64,000 bases of DNA, taken from positions 38,958-102,957 of the forward strand of contig NZ_LGEA01000103.1 of the NCBI RefSeq assembly GCF_001280065.1, in the 5' to 3' direction. Within the stretch, counting starts at the first letter, position 1; every line of letters begins with the position of its first letter. Source of the stretch: Streptomyces sp. NRRL B-1140. GTDB lineage: Bacteria; Actinomycetota; Actinomycetes; Streptomycetales; Streptomycetaceae. The notes under the pieces are model-generated. The model did not search any database, was not told where the DNA came from, and worked only from the letters and a program-made list of their open reading frames with translations. A program made the translations under genes and the position numbers. Positions 42,193-51,307 of this stretch are shown here, piece by piece.

Positions 42193-43821
42193 TCAGCCGA
42201 GTGCGGATGCCGCCCCCTTGAACACCAGTCCGGCCCCCAGGACCAGTACGGCGAAGGCCGATCCGAGCGGGGCGGTACGGCGCACCAGGGCCGCCACCGG
42301 GCCCGCCGACCAGCGCGGGCGCCGGTCCAGGAGCCTGGTCATGCCGCTGCCCGCCTTGACGACCGCGTACCCGGCGGCCGTGAGGGTGAGGGCCAGCCCG
42401 ACGCCGTACGCGACGACGAGCAGCAGACCGAACCAGGCCTGCCCGAGCGCGGCGGCACCGACCAGGACCACGACGGCGGACGGGCTGGGCACGAGGCCGC
42501 CCGCGAAGCCCATGAGGATCGTGCCGCGGAGGGTGGGCGCGACGGGGTGGGAGTGGGTGAAGCCGCCGTGGCTGTGCTCGATCGTGTGGGGGTGCGGGTG
42601 GGCGTGATCGTGCGGGTGGTCGTGGTCGTGGTCGTGGTCGTGCGCGTCGCCGTGGTGGTGGTGATCTTTGTGGTCGTGCGCGTGGCCGTGGTGGTCGCCG
42701 TCGTGGTCGTGGGTGTGGCTTCCGTGGCCGTGCCGAGGGTCGTGTCGAGGGCCGTGATGGTGGCCGTGCGGGTGGTGGGTGTGCGCGCGGTTGCGCAGGG
42801 CGCGGCGGACCAGGCTCGCGCCCGCCAGCGTCACCAGCAGGCCGCTGGCGACACCGAGCCAGGCGATCACCGAGGGCGCCGCCGCCGAACCGGCCGTGAC
42901 CAGCAGGCCCAGGGCGACCACGCCGAGGGTGTGCGTGATCGTCACCGAGGCGGCCATGGGCAGGACGTCCCTCATCCGGGCATGACCGCCCCGGGCCGCC
43001 GCCGTCGCGGCCATGATGGTCTTGCCGTGGCCCGGGGCGAGCGCGTGCATCGCCCCGAGCACGACGGCGATGAGGAGGGCCAGCGCGGCGAAGCCCGCGG
43101 TGAGGTCCTGCCGGGCCACCAGGTCGTCCAGGGCACGGGTCCAGCGGTCGGCGCCGCGCGGGAGCACGGAGGCCGCGGGCGCGTCCGGCTCCTCGCCTGC
43201 CAGGGCGGCGCCGCCGGGGCGCACCCGCAGGGCGGCCGACGCGGTGTCGGCCGGGGAGGACAGCAACTCCTCCGGGTAGCTGGTGAGTTCGTCCGAGATC
43301 GACTTCTCCGGCACGTCCGAGGCGGCGAGCGTCATACGGTCGCCCCGCGCCGTGATCTCCCGCCAGCCGGGGCCGTTGGCGGCACCCGCGCCGCGGAAGC
43401 CGAGGGACAGGGTCTTCTCGTCCGACGGGAGCGGCGCGGTCAGTTCGCACTCCACCCGGAGAGTGTCGAGTCCGGCCTGCCCGGGCCGCACGCGCGCGTC
43501 GCTGCGCTCGGCGGTGAGGGCGACCGCTCGGCCGTCGACGGTCGCCCGGCTGTCCTCGGCGGCCGCGGCGCACCGCTCGCGTGCCCACATGGCGATGCCG
43601 AGGCGCTCGACGTCCGGTCCCGCCTGGGTCGCCGGGATCTCCGCGAGGTCCTCCACGTGGTGGACCCGCAGTTCACCGGGGGCGGCGACGAGGCCGTCGT
43701 AGCGGTTGACGGTGAAGTTGCCCAGCGGGTGGGCGCTCGCCGTGGCGGCGGGCAGCAGGGTGAGCGCGCAGGCGGCCGTGAGGACGGCGGCACCGGACGC
43801 GGACAGCCGGCGCAGGGTCAC
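42193..43821 (-). CDS. RcnA/NiCoT-like metal transporter with a His-rich loop and secreted-type N-domain
   Basis: The 542-residue protein begins with a signal peptide and an extracytoplasmic domain (about 31-235, AHPLGNFTVNRYDGL). Six or more TM helices follow, with HALAPGHGKTIMAA matching the metal-coordinating H-x-x-x-P-x-H-G-K motif of nickel/cobalt exporters. Between helices lies an 80-residue segment (about 346-425) with 36 His, alternating with Asp and Gly, which must bind Ni, Co, Zn or Cu. A second short His motif (FTHSHP) follows. The GTG start overlaps the stop of the TPR gene, so the two are coupled. Confidence 0.85.
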   Translation of the reverse strand: MTLRRLSASGAAVLTAACALTLLPAATASAHPLGNFTVNRYDGLVAAPGELRVHHVEDLAEIPATQAGPDVERLGIAMWARERCAAAAEDSRATVDGRAVALTAERSDARVRPGQAGLDTLRVECELTAPLPSDEKTLSLGFRGAGAANGPGWREITARGDRMTLAASDVPEKSISDELTSYPEELLSSPADTASAALRVRPGGAALAGEEPDAPAASVLPRGADRWTRALDDLVARQDLTAGFAALALLIAVVLGAMHALAPGHGKTIMAATAAARGGHARMRDVLPMAASVTITHTLGVVALGLLVTAGSAAAPSVIAWLGVASGLLVTLAGASLVRRALRNRAHTHHPHGHHHGPRHDPRHGHGSHTHDHDGDHHGHAHDHKDHHHHGDAHDHDHDHDHPHDHAHPHPHTIEHSHGGFTHSHPVAPTLRGTILMGFAGGLVPSPSAVVVLVGAAALGQAWFGLLLVVAYGVGLALTLTAAGYAVVKAGSGMTRLLDRRPRWSAGPVAALVRRTAPLGSAFAVLVLGAGLVFKGAASALG

Positions 43822-45695
43822 CGGTTCCCCTCCAGGTCCTTGAGTGCGGTACGGGCCTCACGCGCACCGAGGGGCGAGAAGCCGGGGTTCAGGTCCAGCG
43901 CGGCCTTCAGATGCGCGCGGGCCCCGAGCTCGTCGCCGGTGGCGCGCTCGATGACGCCGCGGTGGTAGAGGAAGACGGCGTTGCGGTAGCCGGTGGCGGT
44001 CGCCCGGCGGGCGTACGGCAGGGCCTCCTCGTCGCGGCCGTTGACGTGCAGGGCCCAGGCGAGGGCGTCGGCGGTGTGCACGCTGTGGCGGCGGTCCCAC
44101 TCGGCGCGGGCGGCGCGCAGGGCCTCCTTCTTGTCGCCGTGGTCGGCGGCGGCCATGGCGGTCTCGAGGTCGGTGTTGGCACCGCCGGCTCGGGCGAGGG
44201 CCGTCCAGGCGTCGACGAGGGCGTACTGGTCGCCGGCCTTCGCCCGGTCGCCGCCGGCGCCGCGGTCCTCGTACAGCTCGCCGAGGGCGACGAGCGGGCC
44301 GGGCAGCGGGAACCGGGCGACGACCTGCTCCAGCCCCTTGATGGCGGCCGCCCGGTCGCCGCTCGCGGCCTGGGCGCGAGCGCGGCCCTCCAGGGCGGGC
44401 AGGTACGCGTCGTCGGCGGCGAGGGCACGGGCGTAGTGGCCGAGGGCCGTCTTGTACTCGCCCTGGTTCCAGGCGAGCTGGCCGAGGGCGGTGGCGACGT
44501 AGGCGACGTCGGCGGGCGCGTGGGCCGAGCCCAGGGCGCGCTCCAGTACCGCACGCGCCGTGCGGACGTCGCCGCGCAGCTCGTGCACGTACGCGTACCG
44601 CGTGAAGACGGGGATGCCCGGGCGCCTGTCGTCGGCGGTGTCGGCGGCCTTCGCGGCGTCGTCGTACCGGCCGAGTTCGACGAGGGCGTCGATACGGCTG
44701 CACAGGGCGCGTTCGTTGTAGGGGTTCTGCTTCAGGGCCCGCTCGGCGTAGGTCAGGGCGCCGGGGAAGTCGTGCCGGGCGGCGGCGAGGGCCGCACGGC
44801 CCGCCAGGGCCTGGTCGTTGCCCGGTTCGAGTGCGAGGGACCGCTTCAGGGCGCGCTCGGCCTGCGGATACCGGGAGGGGTCGCCCTTCGTGCGGGCCTG
44901 CTCGACGTAGGCGACCCCGAGGGTGGCCCAGCTGCCGAAGTCCCTCGGCTGGGCCCGCAGGTGCTTCTGCAGGGACGCGATCCCGGCGTCGAGGTCCCCG
45001 CGCGCGAGGTCGCCGGGCGACAACGCCCCGGCCGCCGCCACGGCGTCGGCACCAGCGGCCCCTCGGTCCTGCACACCCCCGGCCGCGACGGCCCCGCCGG
45101 TCACCGCGACCGCCAGCAGCACCGCACACCCCGCCACGTGCAGCCCCCGCCACCGCCGCCCCCCGTCGGCGGCCCGTCGCACGGCGGCGACCCGCTGACG
45201 TGCGTCGGGGTCGACGGCCGGCGCGTGGGCGTGCGCCTCGTGCCCGGTACCGGCCTCCGGCCCGGTGCGTCCGTCGGCGGGGCGAGCACCGGCCGTGCCG
45301 CCGCTGCCGTCGTCGGCGGGTGCCGCGAGGCCGGCCCGGTGTCCGCCGAAGGGCCCGGCGGGCTCGCCGGCTTCGCCGGATTCCGAGCGGGTGGTGTCCC
45401 TCGGGGTCAGTGCTTCATCGGTCTCCGCGCGGTCGGTGTCCGGCCGGGACCCGGCACCGGCGGCTTCCGCGTCACGGGAGGTGTCTGCCGGGCGCCCGGC
45501 TTCGCCGGAGTCCGTGCCCGCGGCGGGCGGCCGGTCCTGGCAGGCCTCGGCCGCCGCGCCCCGAGCCCCGCTCGTCTGCGTCCCGGCGGCCGCACCACCC
45601 TCCCGGCCCCCGGTTGTCCCGGGCTCCGTGGCCGACGACGGCGCGCGGTCGTCGCCGCGCCTGTCCGGTGTGCTGTCGGTCGTACGCGGAGGCAT
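43818..45695 (-). CDS. Membrane-anchored TPR protein
   Basis: The 625-residue protein has a long acidic, Thr/Gly/Ala-rich cytoplasmic stretch (1-180), one TM helix (about 190-212, HVAGCAVLLAVAVTGGAVAAG), then about ten tetratricopeptide repeats outside the membrane (LDAGIASLQKHLRAQPRDFG onward). TPRs usually bind partner proteins. It is the middle gene of a unit with the DUF4331 gene upstream and the metal transporter downstream (4-bp overlap). The ATG at 45695 has a GAGGAG upstream, preferred over the open frame to 45830. Confidence 0.85.
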   Translation of the reverse strand: MPPRTTDSTPDRRGDDRAPSSATEPGTTGGREGGAAAGTQTSGARGAAAEACQDRPPAAGTDSGEAGRPADTSRDAEAAGAGSRPDTDRAETDEALTPRDTTRSESGEAGEPAGPFGGHRAGLAAPADDGSGGTAGARPADGRTGPEAGTGHEAHAHAPAVDPDARQRVAAVRRAADGGRRWRGLHVAGCAVLLAVAVTGGAVAAGGVQDRGAAGADAVAAAGALSPGDLARGDLDAGIASLQKHLRAQPRDFGSWATLGVAYVEQARTKGDPSRYPQAERALKRSLALEPGNDQALAGRAALAAARHDFPGALTYAERALKQNPYNERALCSRIDALVELGRYDDAAKAADTADDRRPGIPVFTRYAYVHELRGDVRTARAVLERALGSAHAPADVAYVATALGQLAWNQGEYKTALGHYARALAADDAYLPALEGRARAQAASGDRAAAIKGLEQVVARFPLPGPLVALGELYEDRGAGGDRAKAGDQYALVDAWTALARAGGANTDLETAMAAADHGDKKEALRAARAEWDRRHSVHTADALAWALHVNGRDEEALPYARRATATGYRNAVFLYHRGVIERATGDELGARAHLKAALDLNPGFSPLGAREARTALKDLEGNR

Positions 45696-45796
45696 GACCT
45701 CTCCTCGTTCGGGTGTGCTGGTGCGGAAGTCGGCGGCGCGGCCCGCGCCGTGGGGGATGGGGAACGGGCCGCGCCGGTCGGTGGGAGCGGATCGGG

Positions 45797-47329
45797 TCAG
45801 TACGCCCGGTTCCGCATGCGGCGCCACCACATCAGGGCCGCGCCGATCAGGACGATGCCGCCCGCCCCGGCGCCCGCGGAGGCGGCCATCAGGCCCATGT
45901 CGTCCGAACCCTGCGCACCGGCCGGCTGGAGCGCGTCGCCCAGCTGGCTGCGGACGTCGTTGCCGCCGTCCACGCCCTTGGCGAGCGGGCCGCGCGAACC
46001 CTCCGTCGGCAGCGCCACGTACGGGAAGGACTTCTCGAACTTCTTGTCGTTCTTGTCGACCGCGTCACCGAGGTCGTTCTTCGCGCCGAGCAGCTCGCCC
46101 TCGACGACCTGGAGCGAGGCGTCGATCACGTCGTCGGTGAGGCGACGGCCGTTCGGGAAGCCCGCGTTGTCACCGTCCAGGACACCGAGCCGCTTGGGCT
46201 TGGCGGCCGGCTTGATGGACGTGTTGAGCCGCAGCTGCTCCGACGGCGTCACGTGCGGCGGCTGGTTGAGGTCCTTGACGCCCTTGAGGAACACGTCGAC
46301 CAGGTCGTTGCGCGGCTCGGCCGGAGCCGGGATCTTGTAGATCGCCTCGATGAGCTTCGGCAGCTCCGGGTTGGTGACGTTCTTCAGGAACTGGGCGTCG
46401 TCCCGCGGTGTGGACGCGTTGAACGTGTCCTTGTCCTTGATGGGGTTGACGACCTCGTTGACCAGCGGGTTGCCCAGGCGTGAGACCTGAGTGAAGTAGC
46501 CCTTGGCGTTCTTGCGCTGGGTCGTCGACCAGATGCCGACGACCGGCTGCTCGTGCGACTCGGTGATGAAGCTGTTGGGGACCTGCAGGGCGATGGAGTT
46601 GACGTTGTAGCCCTTGAGGGTGTCGTTGCCGACCTCGGAGAGGTTCCCGCCGTACAGCAGGTCGAAGACCCGCAGGTCCAGGAAGAACGGGTCGTCGGCC
46701 TGACCGGCGAACGTCTGGGCGCCACCGGCGAGTTTGTGGACCGCCTGCTTGCGCAGGGTGTTGTAGTCCGGCATCGACGCCTTGCCGACGTTCGACGGCG
46801 CCACCGGCACGTCGTCGGCGACCTTGGTCTTCGACACGGCCTTCAGGTGCTTCAGCTTGATCAGCTCGAGGTCGTACGTCTGCGTGATGTTGAGGTCGGG
46901 GTCGTCGAGGCTCTCGACCGGGCCCGTGTTGTAGAGGAACGTCTTGTCGTTCTTAGCATGAGTCTTGAACGTGTACCGGAAGAGCAGGTCCTCCTGCGCG
47001 TCACCGTTGCTGTCGATGCGCAGGTCGTACTGGGCGTCCTCGGCGAAGGTGAAGAAGTTGGGGCCGCCGGCCGGTTCCTCGAAGGGGATCCAGTTCGCGA
47101 CGATGGTCGTCGTGTCCGGCTTGTCCGGGCTGACGAACGCGTACACGTCGGTGTTGTCGTACTGCGGGGTCCCCGAGATCAGCGGGGCCTCGCGGTGGCT
47201 GGAGGCGGAGGCCTCCTCGGGTACCAGCGCGGTCACACCGGCGGCTGCGAGCCCGCCGGCGGCCAGCGCGCCACAGATCACGGTCGCGATGCTCGCGCGT
47301 CCCGCACCGGTCCTGGAGATAGGTGTCAT
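45797..47329 (-). CDS. DUF4331 exported protein with a C-terminal membrane anchor
   Basis: The 510-residue protein has an N-terminal hydrophobic signal (IATVICGALAAGGLAAAGVTAL) followed by SSHREAPLISGTPQYDNTDV, the hallmark start of DUF4331, and the rest of this all-beta family. It ends with a TM helix and WWRRMRNRAY, so it is held on the outer face. The ATG at 47329 is used; upstream sequence is not coding-like. DUF4331 proteins are often found beside an ECF sigma/anti-sigma pair and TPR proteins in actinobacteria, as here. Function unknown. Confidence 0.88.
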   Translation of the reverse strand: MTPISRTGAGRASIATVICGALAAGGLAAAGVTALVPEEASASSHREAPLISGTPQYDNTDVYAFVSPDKPDTTTIVANWIPFEEPAGGPNFFTFAEDAQYDLRIDSNGDAQEDLLFRYTFKTHAKNDKTFLYNTGPVESLDDPDLNITQTYDLELIKLKHLKAVSKTKVADDVPVAPSNVGKASMPDYNTLRKQAVHKLAGGAQTFAGQADDPFFLDLRVFDLLYGGNLSEVGNDTLKGYNVNSIALQVPNSFITESHEQPVVGIWSTTQRKNAKGYFTQVSRLGNPLVNEVVNPIKDKDTFNASTPRDDAQFLKNVTNPELPKLIEAIYKIPAPAEPRNDLVDVFLKGVKDLNQPPHVTPSEQLRLNTSIKPAAKPKRLGVLDGDNAGFPNGRRLTDDVIDASLQVVEGELLGAKNDLGDAVDKNDKKFEKSFPYVALPTEGSRGPLAKGVDGGNDVRSQLGDALQPAGAQGSDDMGLMAASAGAGAGGIVLIGAALMWWRRMRNRAY

Positions 47330-47556
47330 GCCGTCCGTCCTCCGTGCCAACTTGCCTGACACACGCCATTCGGAGCGGTCGGCGAAGCGGATTGGTCGAA
47401 TCTCAAACGTTCTTACGGCGGATCGGGAAAGTTGTTTCATCGCCGGGCGACCCGCGTTTTCGGCGCGCTGATCCGTAACCCCGTCCGGAGGTGTGTGCGT
47501 TGCGAGTGCCTCGTGCGAGAGGACAGGCCCGGTGCGGGCTCGGAGAGGGGGACCGA

Positions 47557-48099
47557 GTGGAGGCGGACGAGCTGCTGCTGCTCGTGGCAGGTGGGGACCA
47601 GAAGGCCTTCGAGGACTTGTACGGACTGGTGTCCGGCCCGGTGTTCGGTCTCGTACGGCGTGTGGTGCGCGACCCCGCCCAGTCGGAGGAGGTGGCTCAG
47701 GAAGTGCTGCTCGAACTGTGGCGGTCCGCGGCGAGGTTCGACCCGGACCGGGGGAGCGCCATGTCGTGGATCCTCACCCTCGCCCACCGCCGCGCCGTCG
47801 ACCGGGTCCGCAGTGCCCGGGCGGCCGGGGAACGCGAGCAGCGCGAGGCACTGCGCGCGAACCAGCCCGCCTTCGACCAGGTCACCGAGGAGGTCGAAGC
47901 CGGACTCGAACGGGAGTGGGTGCGCCGCTGCCTCGACCGGCTCACCGTCCTGCAGCGCCAGTCGGTCACCCTCGCCTACTACGAGGGCTACACGTACCGT
48001 GAGGTGGCCGAGCAGCTGTCCCTGCCGCTGGGCACCGTCAAGACCCGGATGCGGGACGGGCTGACCCGTATGCGCGAGTGCCTGGGAGGCGTGGCATGA
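47557..48099 (+). CDS. sigK: ECF sigma factor, SigK family
   Basis: The 180-residue protein has sigma-2 (DLYGLVSGPVFGLVRRVVRD, EEVAQEVLLELW), a short linker, and sigma-4 (LTVLQRQSVTLAYYEGYTYREVAEQL). The latter is very like mycobacterial SigK. The GTG at 47557 follows GAGAGGGGG at good spacing; an in-frame GTG at 47491 would add 22 unlikely residues. Its stop overlaps the anti-sigma start by ATGA. It is divergent from the DUF4331-TPR-transporter unit, its likely target. Confidence 0.87.
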   Translation: MEADELLLLVAGGDQKAFEDLYGLVSGPVFGLVRRVVRDPAQSEEVAQEVLLELWRSAARFDPDRGSAMSWILTLAHRRAVDRVRSARAAGEREQREALRANQPAFDQVTEEVEAGLEREWVRRCLDRLTVLQRQSVTLAYYEGYTYREVAEQLSLPLGTVKTRMRDGLTRMRECLGGVA

Positions 48100-48917
48100 G
48101 CATCTTCCGCCGCGAGGACCTGCACTCGCTCGCCGCTCCCTACGCGCTCGACGCCCTGGAGCCCGCGGAGCGGGTCCGCTTCGGCAAGCACCTCAGGGAG
48201 TGCGACCGCTGCGCCGCCGAGGTGCGCGCCCTGACCGAGGACGCCGTGCGGCTCGCCTGGTCCACGGCCGCCCCGCCGCCCGCCGCGATGCGTGACCGGG
48301 TCATGCTCGCCGTGCGGGCGACTCCGCAGGAACCGGCACCGCAGGGGGTGGCGGCGCGCCGGCCGGCACGGGGGCGGGCGGCTCAACTGCCACCGCACGT
48401 CTGGGGGGTCCAGCCGCCGCCCCGGCAGCGGCAACGGCGCCGGGTCCCGCTGTTCGTGCCCTTCGCCACCGTGACCGCCGCCGCGGCCCTCGTCGTCGCC
48501 TCGCTGTTCGCCGTACAGGCGAACCGGGCCCAGGACCGGCTGACCGCCGAGCAGGATCGGTCACGTGAGATCGCCCACGTTCTGGCTGCTCCGGACGCCC
48601 GTGCGGGCAGAGGACGGGACGTGCGGGGCCGCACCCTCGGAGTGATCGCCTCCGCCACGGAGGGGAGTGCGGTGGTCACCCTCGGCGGATACGGCACCCC
48701 GTCGGGTGGTCGCGTGCACCAGTTGTGGCTCATGCGCCCGGGCGCGCAACCACGCTCCCTCGGCCTCTTCGACGGCGACACGCCGCTGGTCGCAACGGGT
48801 TTGGGCACCTCCGCGACGTCACTGGCCGTGACCGTCGAGCCCGCCGGGGGGTCGCCGCAGCCCACTACACAGCCACTCGTCCAACTCGCCCTGAAAAGTG
48901 TTGGATTCGGAGAGTGA
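48096..48917 (+). CDS. rskA: RskA-type zinc-finger anti-sigma factor
   Basis: The 273-residue protein has an N-terminal anti-sigma domain with H-x3-C-x2-C (HLRECDRC), one TM helix (about 125-147, LFVPFATVTAAAALVVASLFA), and a C-terminal RskA domain outside (GVIASATEGSAVVTLGGYGTPSGGRVHQLWLM). It would hold the sigma factor at the membrane until released by intramembrane proteolysis. The start overlaps the sigma stop. Confidence 0.9.
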   Translation: MSIFRREDLHSLAAPYALDALEPAERVRFGKHLRECDRCAAEVRALTEDAVRLAWSTAAPPPAAMRDRVMLAVRATPQEPAPQGVAARRPARGRAAQLPPHVWGVQPPPRQRQRRRVPLFVPFATVTAAAALVVASLFAVQANRAQDRLTAEQDRSREIAHVLAAPDARAGRGRDVRGRTLGVIASATEGSAVVTLGGYGTPSGGRVHQLWLMRPGAQPRSLGLFDGDTPLVATGLGTSATSLAVTVEPAGGSPQPTTQPLVQLALKSVGFGE

Positions 48918-49043
48918 TCGGAGATACATCGTCAACCCCCTTATGGGGAAGGTGAATCCTGTGACCGCGATACACGCGTGCCCGGACAGGGCGATAGGGT
49001 TAACCTGCCCGGGCCGGGTGGACTCGTACGGGTGGGGAGTGAC

Positions 49044-49310
49044 ATGGAACAGATAACAGTGCGCAGCAGGGCCAGGGTCCCTGCGATCACCTGCGGGAGC
49101 AGCGCGACCAGTTCGCGCCTCGACCGCCACCTCTCGGTGCTGGGCGGCCCCGCCGTCCCCCAGCGGGAGACGGTCGAGGCGACCTCGCTGATGCAGGAAC
49201 TGACCGCGCGTCATTCGCACGACCGCAGTGGCAGGGGCGCGCGCGTGCGTCGCGTCTCGCTCTTCGCGCCGCTGCGCCGACTGCGCCGCTCCCTCTTCGG
49301 CAGCAGGTAG
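49044..49310 (+). CDS. Small hypothetical protein (88 residues)
   Basis: The ATG at 49044 follows GGGGAG. The product is basic, with no signal or TM segment; the C-terminus is Arg-rich (RRVSLFAPLRRLRRSLFGSR). No family is recognised. It sits between the anti-sigma gene and the convergent ABC genes. Confidence 0.55.
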   Translation: MEQITVRSRARVPAITCGSSATSSRLDRHLSVLGGPAVPQRETVEATSLMQELTARHSHDRSGRGARVRRVSLFAPLRRLRRSLFGSR

Positions 49311-49487
49311 GGGTCCGCGCTCGGGCGGTCACACCACCTCCGGCGCCGGCGCTGCGACACCCGTCCGTCATCCCCGCGGCACGCAGCGGCGCCAGGTGTG
49401 GTCCGAGCGCGGCACGCCCCCTGTCGGTGCCTCGTCCCCGCCCGGCAGTGACCGGGGGCGTCGACGTCCGCGGTCACCGCGGCCCGC

Positions 49488-50270
49488 TCACTGCTCCCCG
49501 TGCGCGTATCGACGCACGGCCAGCGGCACGAACACCCCCAGCAGCACGGCGCACCACAGGACGGACCCCGCGACGGGATGGGCCACCGGCCAGGCCGCCC
49601 CGTCGGGCACCGGCGCGTTGCCGAAGAGGTCCCGCAGGGCCGTCGCCACCGCGCTGATCGGATTCCACTCGGCGACCGTCCGCAGCCAGCCCGGCAGTCC
49701 GTCGGCCGGGATGTACGCGCTGGACAGCAGCGGCAGCAGGAACGTCGCCCCGCCCAGCTGGCCGGCCGCCTCCTCGTTGCGGGTGAGCAGACCGAGGTAG
49801 ATCCCGGCCCAGGTGCAGGCGAAGCGGAACAGCAACAGCAACGCGAGCGCCCCCGCCGCTTCGAGCGCACTCCCCTCGACCCGCCAGCCGACCGCGAGGC
49901 CCACCAGCAGGAACGGCACCGTCCCGACGGCGGTGGCCACCAGGTCCGCGGCGGCCTGCCCCAGCGGTACGGCCGCCCGGCTCACCGGCAGCGTGCGGAA
50001 GCGGTTCGTCACGCCCCGGTGCGTGTCCTGGGCCGCCTGGAACATGCCGGCCATGACCCCGCCCGAGGCGGTCGCCACCAGCAGGCCCGGCACCAGGAAC
50101 GACCGGTACGCCTCTCCCGGCACCGCCAGCGCGCTGCCGAAGACGTAGCCGAAGAACAGCAGCATGCTGATCGGCATGGTCTGGGTGAGGATCAGCAGGC
50201 CCGGATTGTTCCGCAGCCGCAGCAACTGGCGGCCCAGCATCGCGATCCCGTCGTACGCCAGCATGCTCAT
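49488..50270 (-). CDS. ABC-2 type permease (DrrB-like)
   Basis: The 260-residue protein has six TM helices and the DrrB/NodJ features: LLRLRNNPGLLILTQTMP near the N-terminus and FLLPLLSSAYIPADGLPGWLR near helix 5. It forms the membrane part of a drug/lipid exporter with the upstream ATPase, overlapping it by ATGA. The divergent TetR gene indicates induction by an exported compound. Confidence 0.9.
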   Translation of the reverse strand: MSMLAYDGIAMLGRQLLRLRNNPGLLILTQTMPISMLLFFGYVFGSALAVPGEAYRSFLVPGLLVATASGGVMAGMFQAAQDTHRGVTNRFRTLPVSRAAVPLGQAAADLVATAVGTVPFLLVGLAVGWRVEGSALEAAGALALLLLFRFACTWAGIYLGLLTRNEEAAGQLGGATFLLPLLSSAYIPADGLPGWLRTVAEWNPISAVATALRDLFGNAPVPDGAAWPVAHPVAGSVLWCAVLLGVFVPLAVRRYAHGEQ

Positions 50271-51244
50271 GCGGCACACTCCCTCTCGTCGGTCGTCCCG
50301 GTCGTTCCGTGCGGCGCCGTCTCCGTCAGGCGCAGGAACACGTCGTCGAGGGTCGGCGGGCGCAGGCTCACGTCGAGCAGCGGCACGCCCGCCGTGTCCA
50401 GGGCGCGCACCAGCAGCGGGATCGTGAGCGTCGGGTCCTTGCTGACCGCGCCGACGGCGTTGCGCTCGTGGTCGAACGACGGCTGCGCCCCCGTCAGCCG
50501 GTCGAGCACGGCCGCCGCCTTCGCCAGGGTGCCCGCGTCCGGCACGACGACCTCGGCGTGCGCCCCGACCAGCGACTTGAGCTGCGCCGGAGACCCGGTG
50601 TGAGTGACCCGGCCCCGGTCCACCAGGGCGATGTCGTCGGCCAGTTGATCGGCCTCCTCCAGGTACTGCGTGGTGAGCAGCACGGTCGTGCCCTCGGCGG
50701 TCAGGCCGCGCACCACGTCCCAGATGAGGGCGCGGCTGAACGGGTCGAGGCCGGTCGTCGGCTCGTCCAGGAACAGCACACCGGGGCGGCGGACCAGGCT
50801 CGCCGCGAGGTCCAGGCGGCGGCGCATGCCGCCGGACCAGGTGGACGCCGGGCGGTCGGCGGCCTCGGTCAGGCCGAAGCGGTCGAGGAGCTCCGCGGCC
50901 CGTCCGGCCGGACCGCGCACCCGGTGCAGCCGGCCGAACAGGTGCAGGTTCTGGCGTCCGGTGAGGTCGCCGTCGATCGAGGTGTCCTGCCCGGTGACGC
51001 CGATCCTCTCGCGCACGGCGGCGGCCTCGCGGACGAGGTCGTGTCCCGCGATCCGTGCGGAGCCCGCGTCCGGCCGGAGCAGCGTGGCCAGCAGCCGCAC
51101 CGCCGTCGTCTTCCCCGCCCCGTTCGGTCCGAGGATCCCGCAGACCGACCCCTCGGGGACCGCCAGGTCCAGTCCGCGCAGGGCGGGGACCTCTCCGAAG
51201 CGCTTCTCCAGACCTTCACTAAGTACAGCGTACGTAGAAGTCAT
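50267..51244 (-). CDS. ABC exporter ATP-binding protein (DrrA-like)
   Basis: The 325-residue protein has Walker A GPNGAGKTT, signature WSGGMRRRLDLA, Walker B VLFLDEPTTGLD, and the C-terminal DrrA extension (VSLRPPTLDDVFLRLT). It powers the partner permease for antibiotic-type efflux. The ATG at 51244 is used. An operator palindrome lies inside codons 3-9 of this gene, a second just upstream. Confidence 0.92.
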   Translation of the reverse strand: MTSTYAVLSEGLEKRFGEVPALRGLDLAVPEGSVCGILGPNGAGKTTAVRLLATLLRPDAGSARIAGHDLVREAAAVRERIGVTGQDTSIDGDLTGRQNLHLFGRLHRVRGPAGRAAELLDRFGLTEAADRPASTWSGGMRRRLDLAASLVRRPGVLFLDEPTTGLDPFSRALIWDVVRGLTAEGTTVLLTTQYLEEADQLADDIALVDRGRVTHTGSPAQLKSLVGAHAEVVVPDAGTLAKAAAVLDRLTGAQPSFDHERNAVGAVSKDPTLTIPLLVRALDTAGVPLLDVSLRPPTLDDVFLRLTETAPHGTTGTTDERECAA

Positions 51245-51279
51245 GGCACGACCATAGCGCACTACGTACGCTGTACGTA
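51220..51279. promoter_or_regulatory. Two TetR-type operators between exporter and regulator
   Basis: TACGTAC-GCT-GTACGTA (51263-51279) is a perfect palindrome. TAAGTAC-AGC-GTACGTA (51220-51236) has one mismatch. Their centres are 43 bp apart, and together they also make a 15-bp perfect inverted repeat (51223-51237 / 51262-51276). The first overlaps the start of the ATPase gene. Confidence 0.85.
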
Positions 51280-51307
51280 ACTAGGATGGTGGCCGAGGTG
51301 ATGACCG

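Noticed and set aside
42600..42780. Simple GTG/GTC tandem repeat, possible CRISPR or minisatellite
   Set aside because: It is the coding sequence of the His-rich loop; there are no conserved repeats with unique spacers.
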